Shown: positions 36,083 to 46,174, counted from the first letter of the stretch. The stretch is DNA of 64,000 nucleotides from Paenibacillus taiwanensis DSM 18679 (GCF_000425125.1 NZ_KE384307.1:470508-534507), one strand, 5' to 3'. Made by a program: numbers and translations. The notes: generated by a model not told the origin, from the letters alone.

Positions 36083-37633
36083 ATGCGTAAAATTTATATA
36101 TTTGACACCACTTTGCGTGACGGGGAGCAATCGCCAGGCGTCAACCTAAACACGAAGGAAAAGCTTGAAATTGCGCATCAGTTGGAACGGCTTGGCATCG
36201 ATCGGATGGAAGCTGGCTTTCCAGCAGCGTCTCCAGGAGATTTAGCTGCGGTTAATGCCGTGGCGAGAGCAGTCAAACATGCGACAGTTGTTGGCTTGTC
36301 GCGTGCTCGCATTCCAGATATCGATGCGGCCTATGAAGCATTAAAGGACGCGCAAGATCCCTGCTTGCATTTATTCCTCGCTTCATCGCCCATTCATCGT
36401 CAATACAAGCTGCGCATGAGCAAGGAAGAAATGCTGCAAACGGCAGAAGACGCTATTAAGTATGCGAGAAAATATTTTAGCAAGGTAGAGTTTTCACCAG
36501 AGGATGCAGGGCGTACGGAGCTTGATTTTCTTTGCCAGGTGACGGAAATGGCGATTAAGGCGGGGGCATCAGTTGTGAACATACCAGATACCGTAGGCTA
36601 CTTGACCCCTTATGAATACGGCAACATCTTTAAGACGCTGAAGGAAAATGTGCCTGGTATTGAGCGTATTCAGCTGAGCGCACATTGTCATGATGATCTT
36701 GGCATGGCAACAGCGAATGCGCTTGCTGCCGTGCTAAATGGTGCAGACCAAATTGAGGGCACGATTAACGGCATCGGTGAACGTGCCGGCAATACGGCAA
36801 TCGAGGAAGTAGCGCTTGCATTGGAGACAAGACAAGACTTTTTCCAAGCGAAGACTTCGCTTGTATTGTCCGAGATTGCACGTACAAGCCGTCTGGTCAG
36901 TAAGCTCACCGGTATGGTTGTGCCTGGTAATAAGGCTATAGTGGGGGCAAACGCCTTTGCCCATGAATCAGGTATCCATCAAGACGGCATGCTGAAGGAA
37001 AAAACAACTTATGAGATTATTTCGCCAGAGACGATCGGTTTAAAAGAGAGCACCTTGGTTCTCGGCAAGCATTCTGGTCGTCATGCGTTCCGCGAGAAAT
37101 TGCAAGACCTTGGATATGAGCTTGATGAAGAACAAGTGAATGCAGCATTTTCCAAGTTCAAAGATTTGGCGGATAAGAAAAAGGAAGTTTCTGACGAAGA
37201 TATTCGGGCGTTTATCGAGGAAAAGCTTGTCGAAACAGAGGAAGAGTTCAAACTGGAGACGATATACGTCTCATATGGCAACCAATCAACACCGTCCGCC
37301 AAAGTTCGTATTGTCACCTTGCAGGGTGAAGTGCTTGAACAGGAAGCAGAGGGCAACGGCTCGGTTGATGCGATCTACAATGCCATTGATAAGGCGACAG
37401 GTGAAGACGTTGTCCTTTCTGACTATTCTATCAAGTCAGTAACACATGGTAAGGATGCACAAGGTGAAGTCCATGTAGTAATGAATCAGCACGACGTTGC
37501 GGTACTTGGCCGTGGGGTAAGTACGGATATATTGGAGGCCAGTGCACGAGCTTATATTGACGCGTTAAATCGATTGATCGAGAAGCGAAGCAGTGTGAGT
37601 TCGACTCGTCGTGACAAGATTAGTTTGATCTAA
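36083..37633 (+). CDS. leuA: 2-isopropylmalate synthase
   Basis: A 516-aa LeuA type I. The catalytic barrel begins [15 protein letters not shown], with [18 protein letters not shown] (metal-binding His) and NGIGERAGN. The C-terminal allosteric domain (from about residue 390, [18 protein letters not shown]) mediates leucine feedback. It condenses acetyl-CoA with 2-oxoisovalerate, the first step committed to leucine. It starts behind GAGGAGG. Confidence 0.97.
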   Translation: MRKIYIFDTTLRDGEQSPGVNLNTKEKLEIAHQLERLGIDRMEAGFPAASPGDLAAVNAVARAVKHATVVGLSRARIPDIDAAYEALKDAQDPCLHLFLASSPIHRQYKLRMSKEEMLQTAEDAIKYARKYFSKVEFSPEDAGRTELDFLCQVTEMAIKAGASVVNIPDTVGYLTPYEYGNIFKTLKENVPGIERIQLSAHCHDDLGMATANALAAVLNGADQIEGTINGIGERAGNTAIEEVALALETRQDFFQAKTSLVLSEIARTSRLVSKLTGMVVPGNKAIVGANAFAHESGIHQDGMLKEKTTYEIISPETIGLKESTLVLGKHSGRHAFREKLQDLGYELDEEQVNAAFSKFKDLADKKKEVSDEDIRAFIEEKLVETEEEFKLETIYVSYGNQSTPSAKVRIVTLQGEVLEQEAEGNGSVDAIYNAIDKATGEDVVLSDYSIKSVTHGKDAQGEVHVVMNQHDVAVLGRGVSTDILEASARAYIDALNRLIEKRSSVSSTRRDKISLI

Positions 37634-37659
37634 TGCTAATGTTAATGCGGTAGGGAAAA

Positions 37660-37715
37660 AAGACTTCACTCCTAATGTGCCTGCGTGAGCGCATAGGAGA
37701 GAGGTCTTCTTTTTT
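37660..37715 (+). terminator. terminator after leuA
   Basis: AAGAC(T)TC...CTCCTAATG pairs with CATAGGAG...GGTCTT and is followed by CTTTTTT. It separates leuA from leuB, which therefore needs its own promoter. Confidence 0.8.
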
Positions 37716-37742
37716 GTACAAGAGGCTGATTTACATTTATGC

Positions 37743-37809
37743 TATAGGTTTTACCTATAAAACTGATAGATTTTATATCTTAGTCAATTGTATCTAATAT
37801 GTGATACAA
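37743..37809. promoter_or_regulatory. two palindromes in the leuB upstream region
   Basis: TATAGGT-3-ACCTATA (37743-37759) and TTGTATC-8-GATACAA (37788-37809) are both perfect 7-bp inverted repeats. They lie 105-170 bases before leuB, in an AT-rich region expected to hold its promoter. They are candidate operators; I cannot assign a regulator. Confidence 0.5.
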
Positions 37810-37913
37810 ATGTAGTTATACATGTTGGAGTTGTTGTGAGCAGGCGGAACGTTATGATCCGCTTTACTATAGGCACAGAAATAACAACCATCGGGGATGA
37901 AGGAGTGAGTCAG

Positions 37914-39008
37914 ATGACAGACGTAAAGAGGATAGCGGTTATAGCAGGTGACGGAATTGGGCCAGAAGTAGTAGCGGAAGCAATCAAGGTGATGAAGCGT
38001 ACAGAAGAGCTGTTTAACTATAAGTTTGAATTCGAGTTCGGATTGTTCGGAGGCATTGCGATTGATGAAACCGGCACACCTTTGCCAGAGGCAACGTTGG
38101 ACATGTGCAAGCGTGCAGATTCCGTCCTGTTAGGAGCAGTAGGGGGCCCCAAGTGGGACAACAATTCAAAGGAACTGCGACCGGAGACCGGATTGCTTGG
38201 CATTCGTAAAGCATTGGGCTTGTTCTCCAACATTCGCCCCGCGGTTGTTTTTGATTGTTTGAAAGATGCATCGACGCTTAAACCAGAAGTGCTTGAGGGT
38301 ACGGATCTTATCGTTGTGCGTGAGCTAACAGGTGGAATTTACTTCGGGGAGAAATTCCGACGTGAAGGTGAACGAGGACAGGAAGCCGTGGATACTTGCG
38401 TGTATAACGTAGAAGAAGTGGAGCGTATCGTGCGTCAAGGCTTCGAAGTTGCACAAAAGCGCCGCAAGAAGTTGGCTTCCGTAGATAAAGCAAATGTATT
38501 AGAAACCTCTCGCTTATGGCGTGAGACGGTCAACCGCATTGCTCCTGAGTACCCTGATGTTGAACTGGAGCATGTGTTGGTCGATAATTGTGCGATGCAG
38601 CTTCTGCGCCGCCCTGCCAGCTTTGATGTCATCGTAACGGAGAATATGTTCGGTGATATTCTAAGTGACGAAGCAGCCATGTTGACTGGCTCAATCGGGA
38701 TGTTGTCGTCAGCTTCATTGGGTGAAGGCAGCTTTGGCCTCTACGAACCTGTGCATGGATCAGCGCCAGACATTGCTGGTCAAGGGATTGCGAATCCAAT
38801 CGCAACAATCTTATCTGTTGCGTTAATGTTCCGTCTTACGTTCGGTTATGAGGATGCAGCCAATGCCATAGAGGCGGCAGTCAAGCAAGTGCTTGATGCG
38901 GGACATCGTACAGGTGATATTGCAGTGGATCGCTCTCAGGCCATTGGAACGGAACAAATGGGTAATTTGATCGTTGCTGCACTAAGTGAGCAAGTTGTGA
39001 GCGCATAG
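37914..39008 (+). CDS. leuB: 3-isopropylmalate dehydrogenase
   Basis: A 364-aa isopropylmalate dehydrogenase: [17 protein letters not shown] at the N-terminus, [13 protein letters not shown], the substrate lysine region [15 protein letters not shown], and the metal aspartates in [15 protein letters not shown], then [18 protein letters not shown]. It oxidises and decarboxylates 3-isopropylmalate. The start is ATG 37914, 8 bases after AAGGAG; the frame extends 42 codons upstream but without a site. leuC and leuD do not follow, which is unlike B. subtilis. Confidence 0.96.
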   Translation: MTDVKRIAVIAGDGIGPEVVAEAIKVMKRTEELFNYKFEFEFGLFGGIAIDETGTPLPEATLDMCKRADSVLLGAVGGPKWDNNSKELRPETGLLGIRKALGLFSNIRPAVVFDCLKDASTLKPEVLEGTDLIVVRELTGGIYFGEKFRREGERGQEAVDTCVYNVEEVERIVRQGFEVAQKRRKKLASVDKANVLETSRLWRETVNRIAPEYPDVELEHVLVDNCAMQLLRRPASFDVIVTENMFGDILSDEAAMLTGSIGMLSSASLGEGSFGLYEPVHGSAPDIAGQGIANPIATILSVALMFRLTFGYEDAANAIEAAVKQVLDAGHRTGDIAVDRSQAIGTEQMGNLIVAALSEQVVSA

Positions 39009-39092
39009 CTGTAATTCTTTAAATTTTTAATTCATCCATGATCAGCTCCTCTTCCTTACGGAAGGCAGTCGGAGCATGAACAACTTAAATAG

Positions 39093-39129
39093 AACCGGTG
39101 TCTATTATAATAGTAGACATCGGTTTTTT
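39093..39129 (+). terminator. terminator after leuB
   Basis: AACCGGTGTCTA pairs with TAGACATCGGTT with one G-T pair and is followed by seven T. Confidence 0.88.
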
Positions 39130-39234
39130 TATTAGCCTATACATACAATCAGAACCTTCTTCCCGCAAATCGCATACATTTTATGAGCATGCCTTTAACA
39201 ATGCTTGTTCATGGTGGAAAAGGGGAGCAGCGAG

Positions 39235-40407
39235 ATGAGAATTATGATATGGTGTGCCAACGTCATTTCCGCAGGTGGAGGAGCACGACTGCTCTCCAAC
39301 CTGCTGCCTGCAATGGCTCGACAGCCAGACATTGATCTGATCAGGCTGGTCATAGCTCCAGAGACTCGTTTCAAAGAAAGAATTGATATTGCAGGATATT
39401 CAAATATCGACATTGTGTACTTTAATGGAAGTATTCAATCCAAAGAAGGCAGAGCTTTGTTGCAGGACTGCCACGTCGTTTATTTCTTTTGGCCGCATGG
39501 CCCCGAGTTTGTTGATGTTGGGCTGCCTACGATTTGCACGTACCACGATACGACTATATTGGACTTTATTTTACCGTTTATGAGCGGGTCATCTGTGCAG
39601 CATTGTTGGCGGGCCGCCAAGGGCTGGATCGATAACGTCACAACGGTTGTTGTATCCTCTGAACATGTAAAGTCACGCCTTGTGGATCACTTCGGGCCGC
39701 CTAGTCATGAAGCAGTCGTCATTGCTCATGCCATTGTACCTGCGGCTACAATAACGAACAGGACGATAAGTGAGACTCTTTCTGCACGACTTCCTGCAAC
39801 GTACATGTTGTATCCCAGCAATGTGAGCCCACACAAAAATCATGCCAATTTAATGCTGGCCTACGCTCAATTTAAGCTGCGTCACGAATGCCCACTTGTA
39901 TTATTCGGTTATAACACAGAGCTGCTCAGATATCAGGCTCCGAATTGGCCCGATATTCCTTTTGTCCCGACATTGATATCGTTACTGAAACGAACAGGAT
40001 TACAGCTTGATAAGGAGATATATCCGCTCGGCTTTGTGCCTGATCACGATGTCATTCCGCTAATTGCAAATGCTTATGCGGTTATTATGCCAAGCTTATC
40101 AGAAGGTGGCGGCAGTTATCCGGTAGAAGAAGCGTTAAAATTAGGCGTGCCGGTGCTTTGCTCCGATATTCCAGTCATGAGAGAGCATTTATCAAGACAT
40201 AGCGCAGATATTTGCTGGTTTAATCCGGAATCACCTGATTCCATCCTGCATGCACTAGAGCATCTATCGTCTCATTATACGCATTATAAATCAGCTGCTA
40301 TGCGTGGTATCCACGATCCGTCGGAAACGTGGGATGACGTCGCGATCAAATATATCCATACGTTTCGTATCGCTTATTTAAAATACTACGGGGCTCTCCA
40401 ATCATAA
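39235..40407 (+). CDS. glycosyltransferase family 4
   Basis: A 390-aa GT-B enzyme. The N-terminus shows IWCANVISAGGGARLLSNLL with a glycine-rich loop. The C-terminal GT4 domain has LYPSNVSPHKNHANLMLAY and MPSLSEGGGSYPVEEALKLG, with the E-x7-E motif in a GGGSYPVEE version. The donor is unknown. The start is ATG 39235 behind GGGGAG. It faces the minus-strand glycan operon, ends 29 bases from it, and probably belongs to the same island. Confidence 0.85.
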   Translation: MRIMIWCANVISAGGGARLLSNLLPAMARQPDIDLIRLVIAPETRFKERIDIAGYSNIDIVYFNGSIQSKEGRALLQDCHVVYFFWPHGPEFVDVGLPTICTYHDTTILDFILPFMSGSSVQHCWRAAKGWIDNVTTVVVSSEHVKSRLVDHFGPPSHEAVVIAHAIVPAATITNRTISETLSARLPATYMLYPSNVSPHKNHANLMLAYAQFKLRHECPLVLFGYNTELLRYQAPNWPDIPFVPTLISLLKRTGLQLDKEIYPLGFVPDHDVIPLIANAYAVIMPSLSEGGGSYPVEEALKLGVPVLCSDIPVMREHLSRHSADICWFNPESPDSILHALEHLSSHYTHYKSAAMRGIHDPSETWDDVAIKYIHTFRIAYLKYYGALQS

Positions 40408-40433
40408 TAATTAGTCGCTGATGAACCCCGTAG
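40386..40433. terminator. weak hairpin between convergent glycosyltransferase genes
   Basis: CTACGGGG pairs with CCCCGTAG (8 bp, 32-nt loop), partly inside the end of the GT4 gene. T tracts are short. Confidence 0.35.
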
Positions 40434-40436
40434 CTG

Positions 40437-42116
40437 CTATTTTGCTACCTGTTGTATCAAGGCATAATATTCACGAGCTGCGTCGTTCCAGGTGCGCTGC
40501 ATTGCGCCTGACAGCGCAGCTTTTTGTCTGTGCAGCAAATGTTTGTTGTGTGTCCATAAGGCGCGGATGGAAGCTTCGATTTCTTCGATTGAATACGGGT
40601 TAAAGGCAAGAAAGGCGGACATGTCTGTAATAATCTCGTTGCTGACTTCGATATTGGCAGCGGCAACAGGGGTATCCATCGTTAAAGACTCCAGAATAGG
40701 AAATGGACAGCTGCCTTCAAATAATGTAGGGACGATGGTCCCGACCGCATATTTATAAAGGGATGGCAAATCAGATGTCGGTATTCTCCCGACAAAGAGA
40801 ATGCTGTTCCGAACAGCAGGAGCTTGTTGGAGCAGAGGGGCAACTTCCGCCCACTTTGGATTTTGGTGTAACTGATCCGTAAATACCAGATGTAAACCAG
40901 AACGATAGCCATCGTGTGTTTGTCTGAATCGAATAAAGGCGGCAATTAGTCGTTCAAAATTTTTATGGAGGCGCAGTACAGTAGGGAATACGATGTAAGG
41001 GTAGTACAGATTGTACTTTTGTCTGAACGTGCCTTCGTCAATGAGCGGGAACGACTGATATTCATTAACAGGTGGTGCCATTCGAATCACATATGTTTTC
41101 TCAACGGGCATTTTGGCAAAGCCGATCGCATGGTTAGCACGTACATACTGGGAGTTCGAAACGATAGCGGATGCTTGGTTCATAAGGGAGTAGGCATTAC
41201 GATCGACGCGATAGCAAAAATCAGCATGCATAGAAAAGTAAAGTTCCTTAAATTGATGGTGGACCATGTCGTGCAGGCATAAAATGTACGGCTTATTTAA
41301 AAACATTGCCAATTCAAGCGAGACGATGGGAACAATCCATACTTCAGCTGGCACATAGTTGTTTACCCATTCTATGTTGTTTGACTTTGTAATATGGATC
41401 CGCCCTGGAAAACGGAATTTAAGAGCTGAGAAGGAATGTTCCGCGTTTGTATAATTATATTCAGTGGTGGCGATATGGATATGGACATGAGCGTGAGAGC
41501 TTAGAAAGCCTTCCGTTAACCGATAGAGGAAACGACCGATGCCTTCCCCTTCTAATGCTAGCGGATGGGGGTAGCCAAGGAAGATGCCGATGTGATGCAC
41601 CACACGATGGTTAACTTGTACTGGTGTGGATTTGGTTTTGTGATACTCGTTTATGTGGGGAATGTGTGGCAGGGTCAACAGGTGCTTACATTCAGCAGAA
41701 TTAAAAAATTCCAATAGCATTCTTCTACGATGGAACCCTTTTTGAACAGCTTTTAAGTGTAGCCCAAGCCCTTCTGGATCTGGGTTTCGACCTAACATTT
41801 CATTATAAAGCGCGTGTATAAAAAAGAGCGAATCTGACGGATAAAAGTGACGTATCAGGCATGCAGCTGATTCATGGGGATCGGGAAGGAGACTAGTGTG
41901 TGGTTGTTTGTACAGCGTCTCCGCTTCTGGGCTGCACATCACTTCACCTATCACAGCATGTTTATTTTTTGCTGCCAGCAGTCCCAAGTAATGCTGGTAT
42001 TCATGGGAACCAGGTTCTCTGTGCAGAAACTGTAGGTATAACGTTCTAATGAATTCGTGTCCATCGAGCCTTACAATGGCATGAATAATATGAATGACTC
42101 TATGCTGCTGAGTCAA
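40437..42116 (-). CDS. DUF4214 - glycosyltransferase family 4 fusion protein
   Basis: A 559-aa protein. The N-terminal 170 residues hold two DUF4214 repeats (FIRTLYLQFLHREPGSHEY; FIHALYNEMLGRNPDPEG), modules seen in S-layer and glycosylation proteins. From about residue 180 a GT4 domain follows: GIFLGYPHPLALEGEGIGRF, then TVLRLHKNFERLIAAF and PTLFEGSCPFPILESLTMD. The chosen start is TTG 42116, 6 bases after GGAGGGGGAG; an ATG 7 codons earlier precedes that site. It is the last gene of the run NeuD, DegT, GT. It probably adds a sugar to a glycan or glycoprotein. Confidence 0.82.
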   Translation of the reverse strand: MTQQHRVIHIIHAIVRLDGHEFIRTLYLQFLHREPGSHEYQHYLGLLAAKNKHAVIGEVMCSPEAETLYKQPHTSLLPDPHESAACLIRHFYPSDSLFFIHALYNEMLGRNPDPEGLGLHLKAVQKGFHRRRMLLEFFNSAECKHLLTLPHIPHINEYHKTKSTPVQVNHRVVHHIGIFLGYPHPLALEGEGIGRFLYRLTEGFLSSHAHVHIHIATTEYNYTNAEHSFSALKFRFPGRIHITKSNNIEWVNNYVPAEVWIVPIVSLELAMFLNKPYILCLHDMVHHQFKELYFSMHADFCYRVDRNAYSLMNQASAIVSNSQYVRANHAIGFAKMPVEKTYVIRMAPPVNEYQSFPLIDEGTFRQKYNLYYPYIVFPTVLRLHKNFERLIAAFIRFRQTHDGYRSGLHLVFTDQLHQNPKWAEVAPLLQQAPAVRNSILFVGRIPTSDLPSLYKYAVGTIVPTLFEGSCPFPILESLTMDTPVAAANIEVSNEIITDMSAFLAFNPYSIEEIEASIRALWTHNKHLLHRQKAALSGAMQRTWNDAAREYYALIQQVAK

Positions 42117-42148
42117 TAGGATCTCCCCCTCCTGCATAATTACAGAGG

Positions 42149-43255
42149 CTACAAGTTATTTCGTAACGTCTCACTTATAAATTGAACGTCTTCTCTTGAC
42201 AGCTCCCCGTGACTCGGTAGATTTAATCCCTGTGCTGCAATTCGGTTGGCGACAGGAAAGTCTGTGTATATTTGCTTATCCGAATAGGGGGGTAAAATAT
42301 GCATAGGATAGAAGAATGGCCTCGTTTCGATACCGTTATCTTTTAAACGTTTCATCACAGCATCTCGTTGTTGCTCCGTACTTTGATTTAAAACAACGCC
42401 AAGCATCCAGTACACGTTTTTGGACCATACTTTCTGCACGGGCAGGGTGAGGCGATCATCGTCTTGCAAAAAATGATAGTAATCCATCGCGACTCGGATA
42501 CGTTGCTGGATGTGCCAATCGACTTTCTCTAATTGGGCACAGCCGATTGCTGCTTGAACATTGGTCATCCGATAGTTATAACCGATAACCGGATGCCAAT
42601 ATTTTTTGTGTTTGTCAATGCCCTGACCTCTAAGCAGTCTAATCGTATCAGCAATATTGTCATCATTTGTTGTAATAAGGCCGCCCTCTCCAGTTGTAAT
42701 AATCTTATTGCCGAACAAGCTAAAGGTAGCGGTGTGGCCGATAGAGCCTGCCATGCGTCCCTTGTACTGTGCGCCTATAGCTTCTGCCGCATCTTCTATT
42801 ACAAAAAGACCATATTTGCTAGCTAGTTCCATAATAGGGTCCATGTTAGCAGGATGACCGTATAAATGAACGGCAATAATTCCTTTTGTACGGGCAGTAA
42901 TTTTGTTTTCGATGGCTGAAGTATCGATATTCCACGTTTCTGGCTCTGAATCAACAAATACAGGGATACCGCCGCAGTAAGTAACGGCGTTAGGTGTAGC
43001 AACAAACGTTAATGTCGGCATAATCACTTCATCGTCCTTACCGACACCATGTGCAAGCAGTGCCAGATGGAGGGCAGTTGTGCCATTGCTACAAGCGATC
43101 GCATGCTTAGTATTGTTAAATAAAGCATACTGCTGCTCGAAGCGATCCAGGTACGACCCGTTGGATGATATCCACGTCGAATCCAGACAATCCATTACAT
43201 ATTTTTTTTCGTTTCCATTTAAAATGGGGGTCGCTATAGGGTAATATTTTTTCAT
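42149..43255 (-). CDS. DegT/DnrJ/EryC1 sugar aminotransferase (perosamine synthase-like)
   Basis: A 368-aa fold-type I PLP enzyme. CSNGTTALHLALLAHGVG binds the cofactor phosphate, VIEDAAEAIGAQYKG has the PLP aspartate, and the catalytic lysine is in FSLFGNKIITTGEGG. GYNYRMTNVQAAIGCAQLE is typical. It transfers an amino group from glutamate to a nucleotide-linked keto-sugar. The following NeuD-type acetyltransferase gene suggests an N-acetylated amino sugar such as N-acetylperosamine or bacillosamine; the dehydratase needed upstream is not in the window. The start is behind AGGAGGGAG. Confidence 0.9.
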   Translation of the reverse strand: MKKYYPIATPILNGNEKKYVMDCLDSTWISSNGSYLDRFEQQYALFNNTKHAIACSNGTTALHLALLAHGVGKDDEVIMPTLTFVATPNAVTYCGGIPVFVDSEPETWNIDTSAIENKITARTKGIIAVHLYGHPANMDPIMELASKYGLFVIEDAAEAIGAQYKGRMAGSIGHTATFSLFGNKIITTGEGGLITTNDDNIADTIRLLRGQGIDKHKKYWHPVIGYNYRMTNVQAAIGCAQLEKVDWHIQQRIRVAMDYYHFLQDDDRLTLPVQKVWSKNVYWMLGVVLNQSTEQQRDAVMKRLKDNGIETRPFFYPMHILPPYSDKQIYTDFPVANRIAAQGLNLPSHGELSREDVQFISETLRNNL

Positions 43256-43286
43256 AAATTCTCCCTCCTACAATTAAGACGCTCCC

Positions 43287-43931
43287 TCACAATGACTGCT
43301 GATGTGGAATAATACGCGCAGGTACCCCATAAGCCAGACATTGTGCTGGAATATTACGTACAACGACGGATCCTGCGCCAACAACAGTCCATGCGCCGAT
43401 GTGTATTCCGTCAATAACCGTAGTTCCAGTACCAAGAAATGCGCCTTCCTGCACATGAACATTTCCGGACAGATGGCTTCCGGGCGCTACGTGACATGAC
43501 TCTCCGATATAACATTCGTGATCGATGGACGAACTGGTATTGATGATGGCGTAGTTGTCAATGACGGCTTCTGCATTTACAATAGCGCCTGGCATAATAG
43601 CAATGCCAGAACCGAGGCTAGCTGATTCTGAAATGTGAGCATACGGACTAACTGCATTAATCAGTGTAAATCCGATCTCGGTTGCTCTTTTTGCCAATCT
43701 CTGACGAATTTGATTGTTGCCAATAGCCACAAATGCATGTTTAACGTCTGCATTCCATAATTGGGGGAGTAGATCGTCATCTCCTAACACAGGAAGTTGC
43801 ATCACCGTGCGTACGTTTGATCTATCGATGCAGCCAACAATTTCGAGTTGAGGCATAGATCGTAAAATATCAATGACCACTTTGGCGTGCCCGCCTGCCC
43901 CAATAATAACGGTTTTGCGTGAGCAAGACAT
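43287..43931 (-). CDS. sugar O/N-acyltransferase, NeuD/PglD family
   Basis: A 214-aa protein. It has an N-terminal Rossmann segment (VIIGAGGHAKVVIDILR) and a left-handed beta-helix built of hexapeptide repeats (residues 100-200, such as SASLGSGIAIMPGAIVNAEA). The catalytic His is likely in SSSIDHECYIG. PglD relatives acetylate UDP-amino-sugars from acetyl-CoA. It lies 31 bases upstream of the aminotransferase on the same strand, so the two are consecutive steps. The start is behind AGGAGG. Confidence 0.88.
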   Translation of the reverse strand: MSCSRKTVIIGAGGHAKVVIDILRSMPQLEIVGCIDRSNVRTVMQLPVLGDDDLLPQLWNADVKHAFVAIGNNQIRQRLAKRATEIGFTLINAVSPYAHISESASLGSGIAIMPGAIVNAEAVIDNYAIINTSSSIDHECYIGESCHVAPGSHLSGNVHVQEGAFLGTGTTVIDGIHIGAWTVVGAGSVVVRNIPAQCLAYGVPARIIPHQQSL

Positions 43932-44080
43932 TCCCTGTCCTCCTGACGGTCTGGCGTCTTATTGTAAGTTATGATTCAAAACGAAGAGCGGTTTAGGCCA
44001 AGTAGTACGTTATCGTAAAATAGGTGATGTGCAGCGCTGAAAATAAAAGATTGGTATACGACGGAGATGAATGTCAAGTT

Positions 44081-44111
44081 AATAAATACCCGCGCTGTTG
44101 GCAGACGCGGG
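44081..44111 (-). terminator. terminator after the GT61 gene
   Basis: On the minus strand CCCGCG pairs with CGCGGG over an 11-nt loop, followed by TATTTATT. It divides the island into two transcripts. Confidence 0.7.
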
Positions 44112-44121
44112 CACATGATCT

Positions 44122-45207
44122 TTAAATACCGGCCAGTTCCAGAACCTGATCCAGCTTGTTAAGGTCTACGATCAGATTGTCAGCCCCGCCAACTGCTTTA
44201 GGGGGCTCTTCAATTTCACACACGATCTCGTAATAATCCAACTGGGCATGACAGCTTATTCGCCAAAAATAAGGATCTATCACAGTGGTAGGTGACAGCT
44301 CTACTACTTTTGTGCCAGGATTACAAAAGGCCAGATTGGCATTGCCACTCCCAAATGGAGCGACTACTACTTCGGCTGTGGAGAAGATGGACACTTTTTC
44401 TCTCGTCGTAAGTGGTGTAAGCACGATCGTTTTGAACCCTTTCTGCTGCAAGTATTTGATAACTTCATCCTCATTTACTACATAACGTGCAAATGCGTCT
44501 TGCCTTGAAATATAAATGCGCTCATATCCAGTTTTTTTTGGAATGACATGCTGCTCTTTCAGCCTTGCTTGAATAAACTGATAGGCCCATTTCGGACTTT
44601 TACCTGTGAGAATGGGGACAGAGGGAACGATTAATCGTTCCGCCATCAAGTGGAAGTCTAGTTTATCGACTTGAAGCAATCTATTTAATGGAATACCGAG
44701 CATTTCCAATGATTCATACTGAAAAGCGTGGGTAAGCTTGCCTATGACATATTGACTAATAGGTATACCACTTTGCTCGATTAAATGAAGGCGTGGCAAA
44801 ATATCAAAAAACCAATGACCATAGATCGTTTGCGTAGATGCATATTCGGGTATATTCCATCCCCATAATAAGGTGGCAACAGTTCCTGACTTGTATGCGG
44901 GCTGGGGCAGTTGTCGGAATGGATAATCATAATAGTATTCGACATCTCGTATTCGTTTGTTATTTGGCGTCACCACATAACAGTTACTTGTGACTAGACG
45001 ACCATGCGGGATAATAGCAACGTAGGAATCTTCATAAAGGCATGCTGTTGGCCACCGAACGGGATCTATCCCTTTCGGAGGGGGAAGATGGAGTGTTTCC
45101 TTCGGATGGATTACTTTATAGAAATGATGGATAAGATGAGTGTCCTTTACCGTATCGATGAGCCAATCGATTGTTTTGTCATAGGATTGTTCAGGAATGG
45201 TGTACAT
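44122..45207 (-). CDS. glycosyltransferase family 61-like protein
   Basis: A 361-aa GT61 (DUF563) protein. It has YGHWFFDILPRLHLIEQSG, a His-Trp-Phe motif typical of the family, and YERIYISRQDAFARYVVNEDE. The C-terminal VVAPFGSGNANLAFCNPGT with VVELSP is the conserved donor-site block. The family transfers xylose, GlcNAc or related sugars; the donor is unknown here. The ATG follows GGTTGGAGC. It lies 36 bases after the methyltransferase gene, so both are likely one transcript. Confidence 0.82.
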   Translation of the reverse strand: MYTIPEQSYDKTIDWLIDTVKDTHLIHHFYKVIHPKETLHLPPPKGIDPVRWPTACLYEDSYVAIIPHGRLVTSNCYVVTPNNKRIRDVEYYYDYPFRQLPQPAYKSGTVATLLWGWNIPEYASTQTIYGHWFFDILPRLHLIEQSGIPISQYVIGKLTHAFQYESLEMLGIPLNRLLQVDKLDFHLMAERLIVPSVPILTGKSPKWAYQFIQARLKEQHVIPKKTGYERIYISRQDAFARYVVNEDEVIKYLQQKGFKTIVLTPLTTREKVSIFSTAEVVVAPFGSGNANLAFCNPGTKVVELSPTTVIDPYFWRISCHAQLDYYEIVCEIEEPPKAVGGADNLIVDLNKLDQVLELAGI

Positions 45208-45243
45208 GCTCCAACCTCCACAATAAGACGTGAATACATGGCA

Positions 45244-45921
45244 TCAACATATATAATGCGAAATTAGCGCATTTTTAGAGTCTAACAAGTCTCGTGCGTA
45301 ATCCGGGACTCCTTTTGGGAATAGCACACCGAGCCCGTGGGAATGGGGAAACTCGATATGGGGCAGACCACTCAATTCCGCCCAAAAACGATATACACCA
45401 AAGTCGTTAGCACGGACGGCGATATCGTGAAACAGCACGACGCCATTAGGTGCTAGCTTGGGATACCATGTCGTATAGTCATGGTGGACAGCTTCATACG
45501 TGTGATAACCGTCAATATGAAGGACATCGATACAATCCATTGCAAAGTAAGGTAATGCCGTATCAAATTCGCAGCGTACCAGTGTGCCAATCGTCGGGAA
45601 CTCCCTGGTCGTGACAGCCTGTACCGCTTGGAAAATCTGTTCGCCAATGTGGTCGTATTTACCGCTATGAGGGTCGCCTTGCCATGTATCAATAGCAAAG
45701 CAGTGAGTAGATCGATTCTCGTCCCTCGCGCCTTGACAGAAGCTGAAGAAGGAAGTGCCATAAAATGTGCCCAGCTCTACGACCATACGCGGCTTGCTAT
45801 TTCGAATCAGATCATAAGCAAACCGTCGGTGGCCTGACCAAGCACCGCCAACCGTGAGCTGGCGCGGGATTTCAGGCGAGTTTTCAACGATGAATGGTGT
45901 ATCGTAACAATTCCATTTCAT
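45244..45921 (-). CDS. class I SAM-dependent methyltransferase (Methyltransf_24 type)
   Basis: A 225-aa methyltransferase. VVELGTFYGTSFFSFCQGA forms motif I. The metal-like block VLHIDGYHTYEAVHHD then GVVLFHDIAVRANDFGV recalls cephalosporin hydroxylase/Methyltransf_24 proteins of glycan clusters. It probably methylates a sugar or sugar precursor. The start is ATG 45921 behind GGTGAG, five codons inside the longest frame. Confidence 0.82.
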   Translation of the reverse strand: MKWNCYDTPFIVENSPEIPRQLTVGGAWSGHRRFAYDLIRNSKPRMVVELGTFYGTSFFSFCQGARDENRSTHCFAIDTWQGDPHSGKYDHIGEQIFQAVQAVTTREFPTIGTLVRCEFDTALPYFAMDCIDVLHIDGYHTYEAVHHDYTTWYPKLAPNGVVLFHDIAVRANDFGVYRFWAELSGLPHIEFPHSHGLGVLFPKGVPDYARDLLDSKNALISHYIC

Positions 45922-46174
45922 AACTAGACTCACCACTTTCGAAGTATTCCACTAGAATGAAGTGGGATTCTATATTCTATGAATGGCTTGTATGCTAGGA
46001 AAGGGCATGTAAAACGAAGTAATTGACACATTTTAAATTAGGAAGGCAGTTGGTCATGGGGCATTCATGGGGCATATGTTGAAAGTAGTAGCTTATTAAC
46101 TTACTCGAACGTTATCCCGATAACTTTCTGACTTAGCAACTAGATGAAGTGATCAATTTCTTTTTTGTTGTTAA

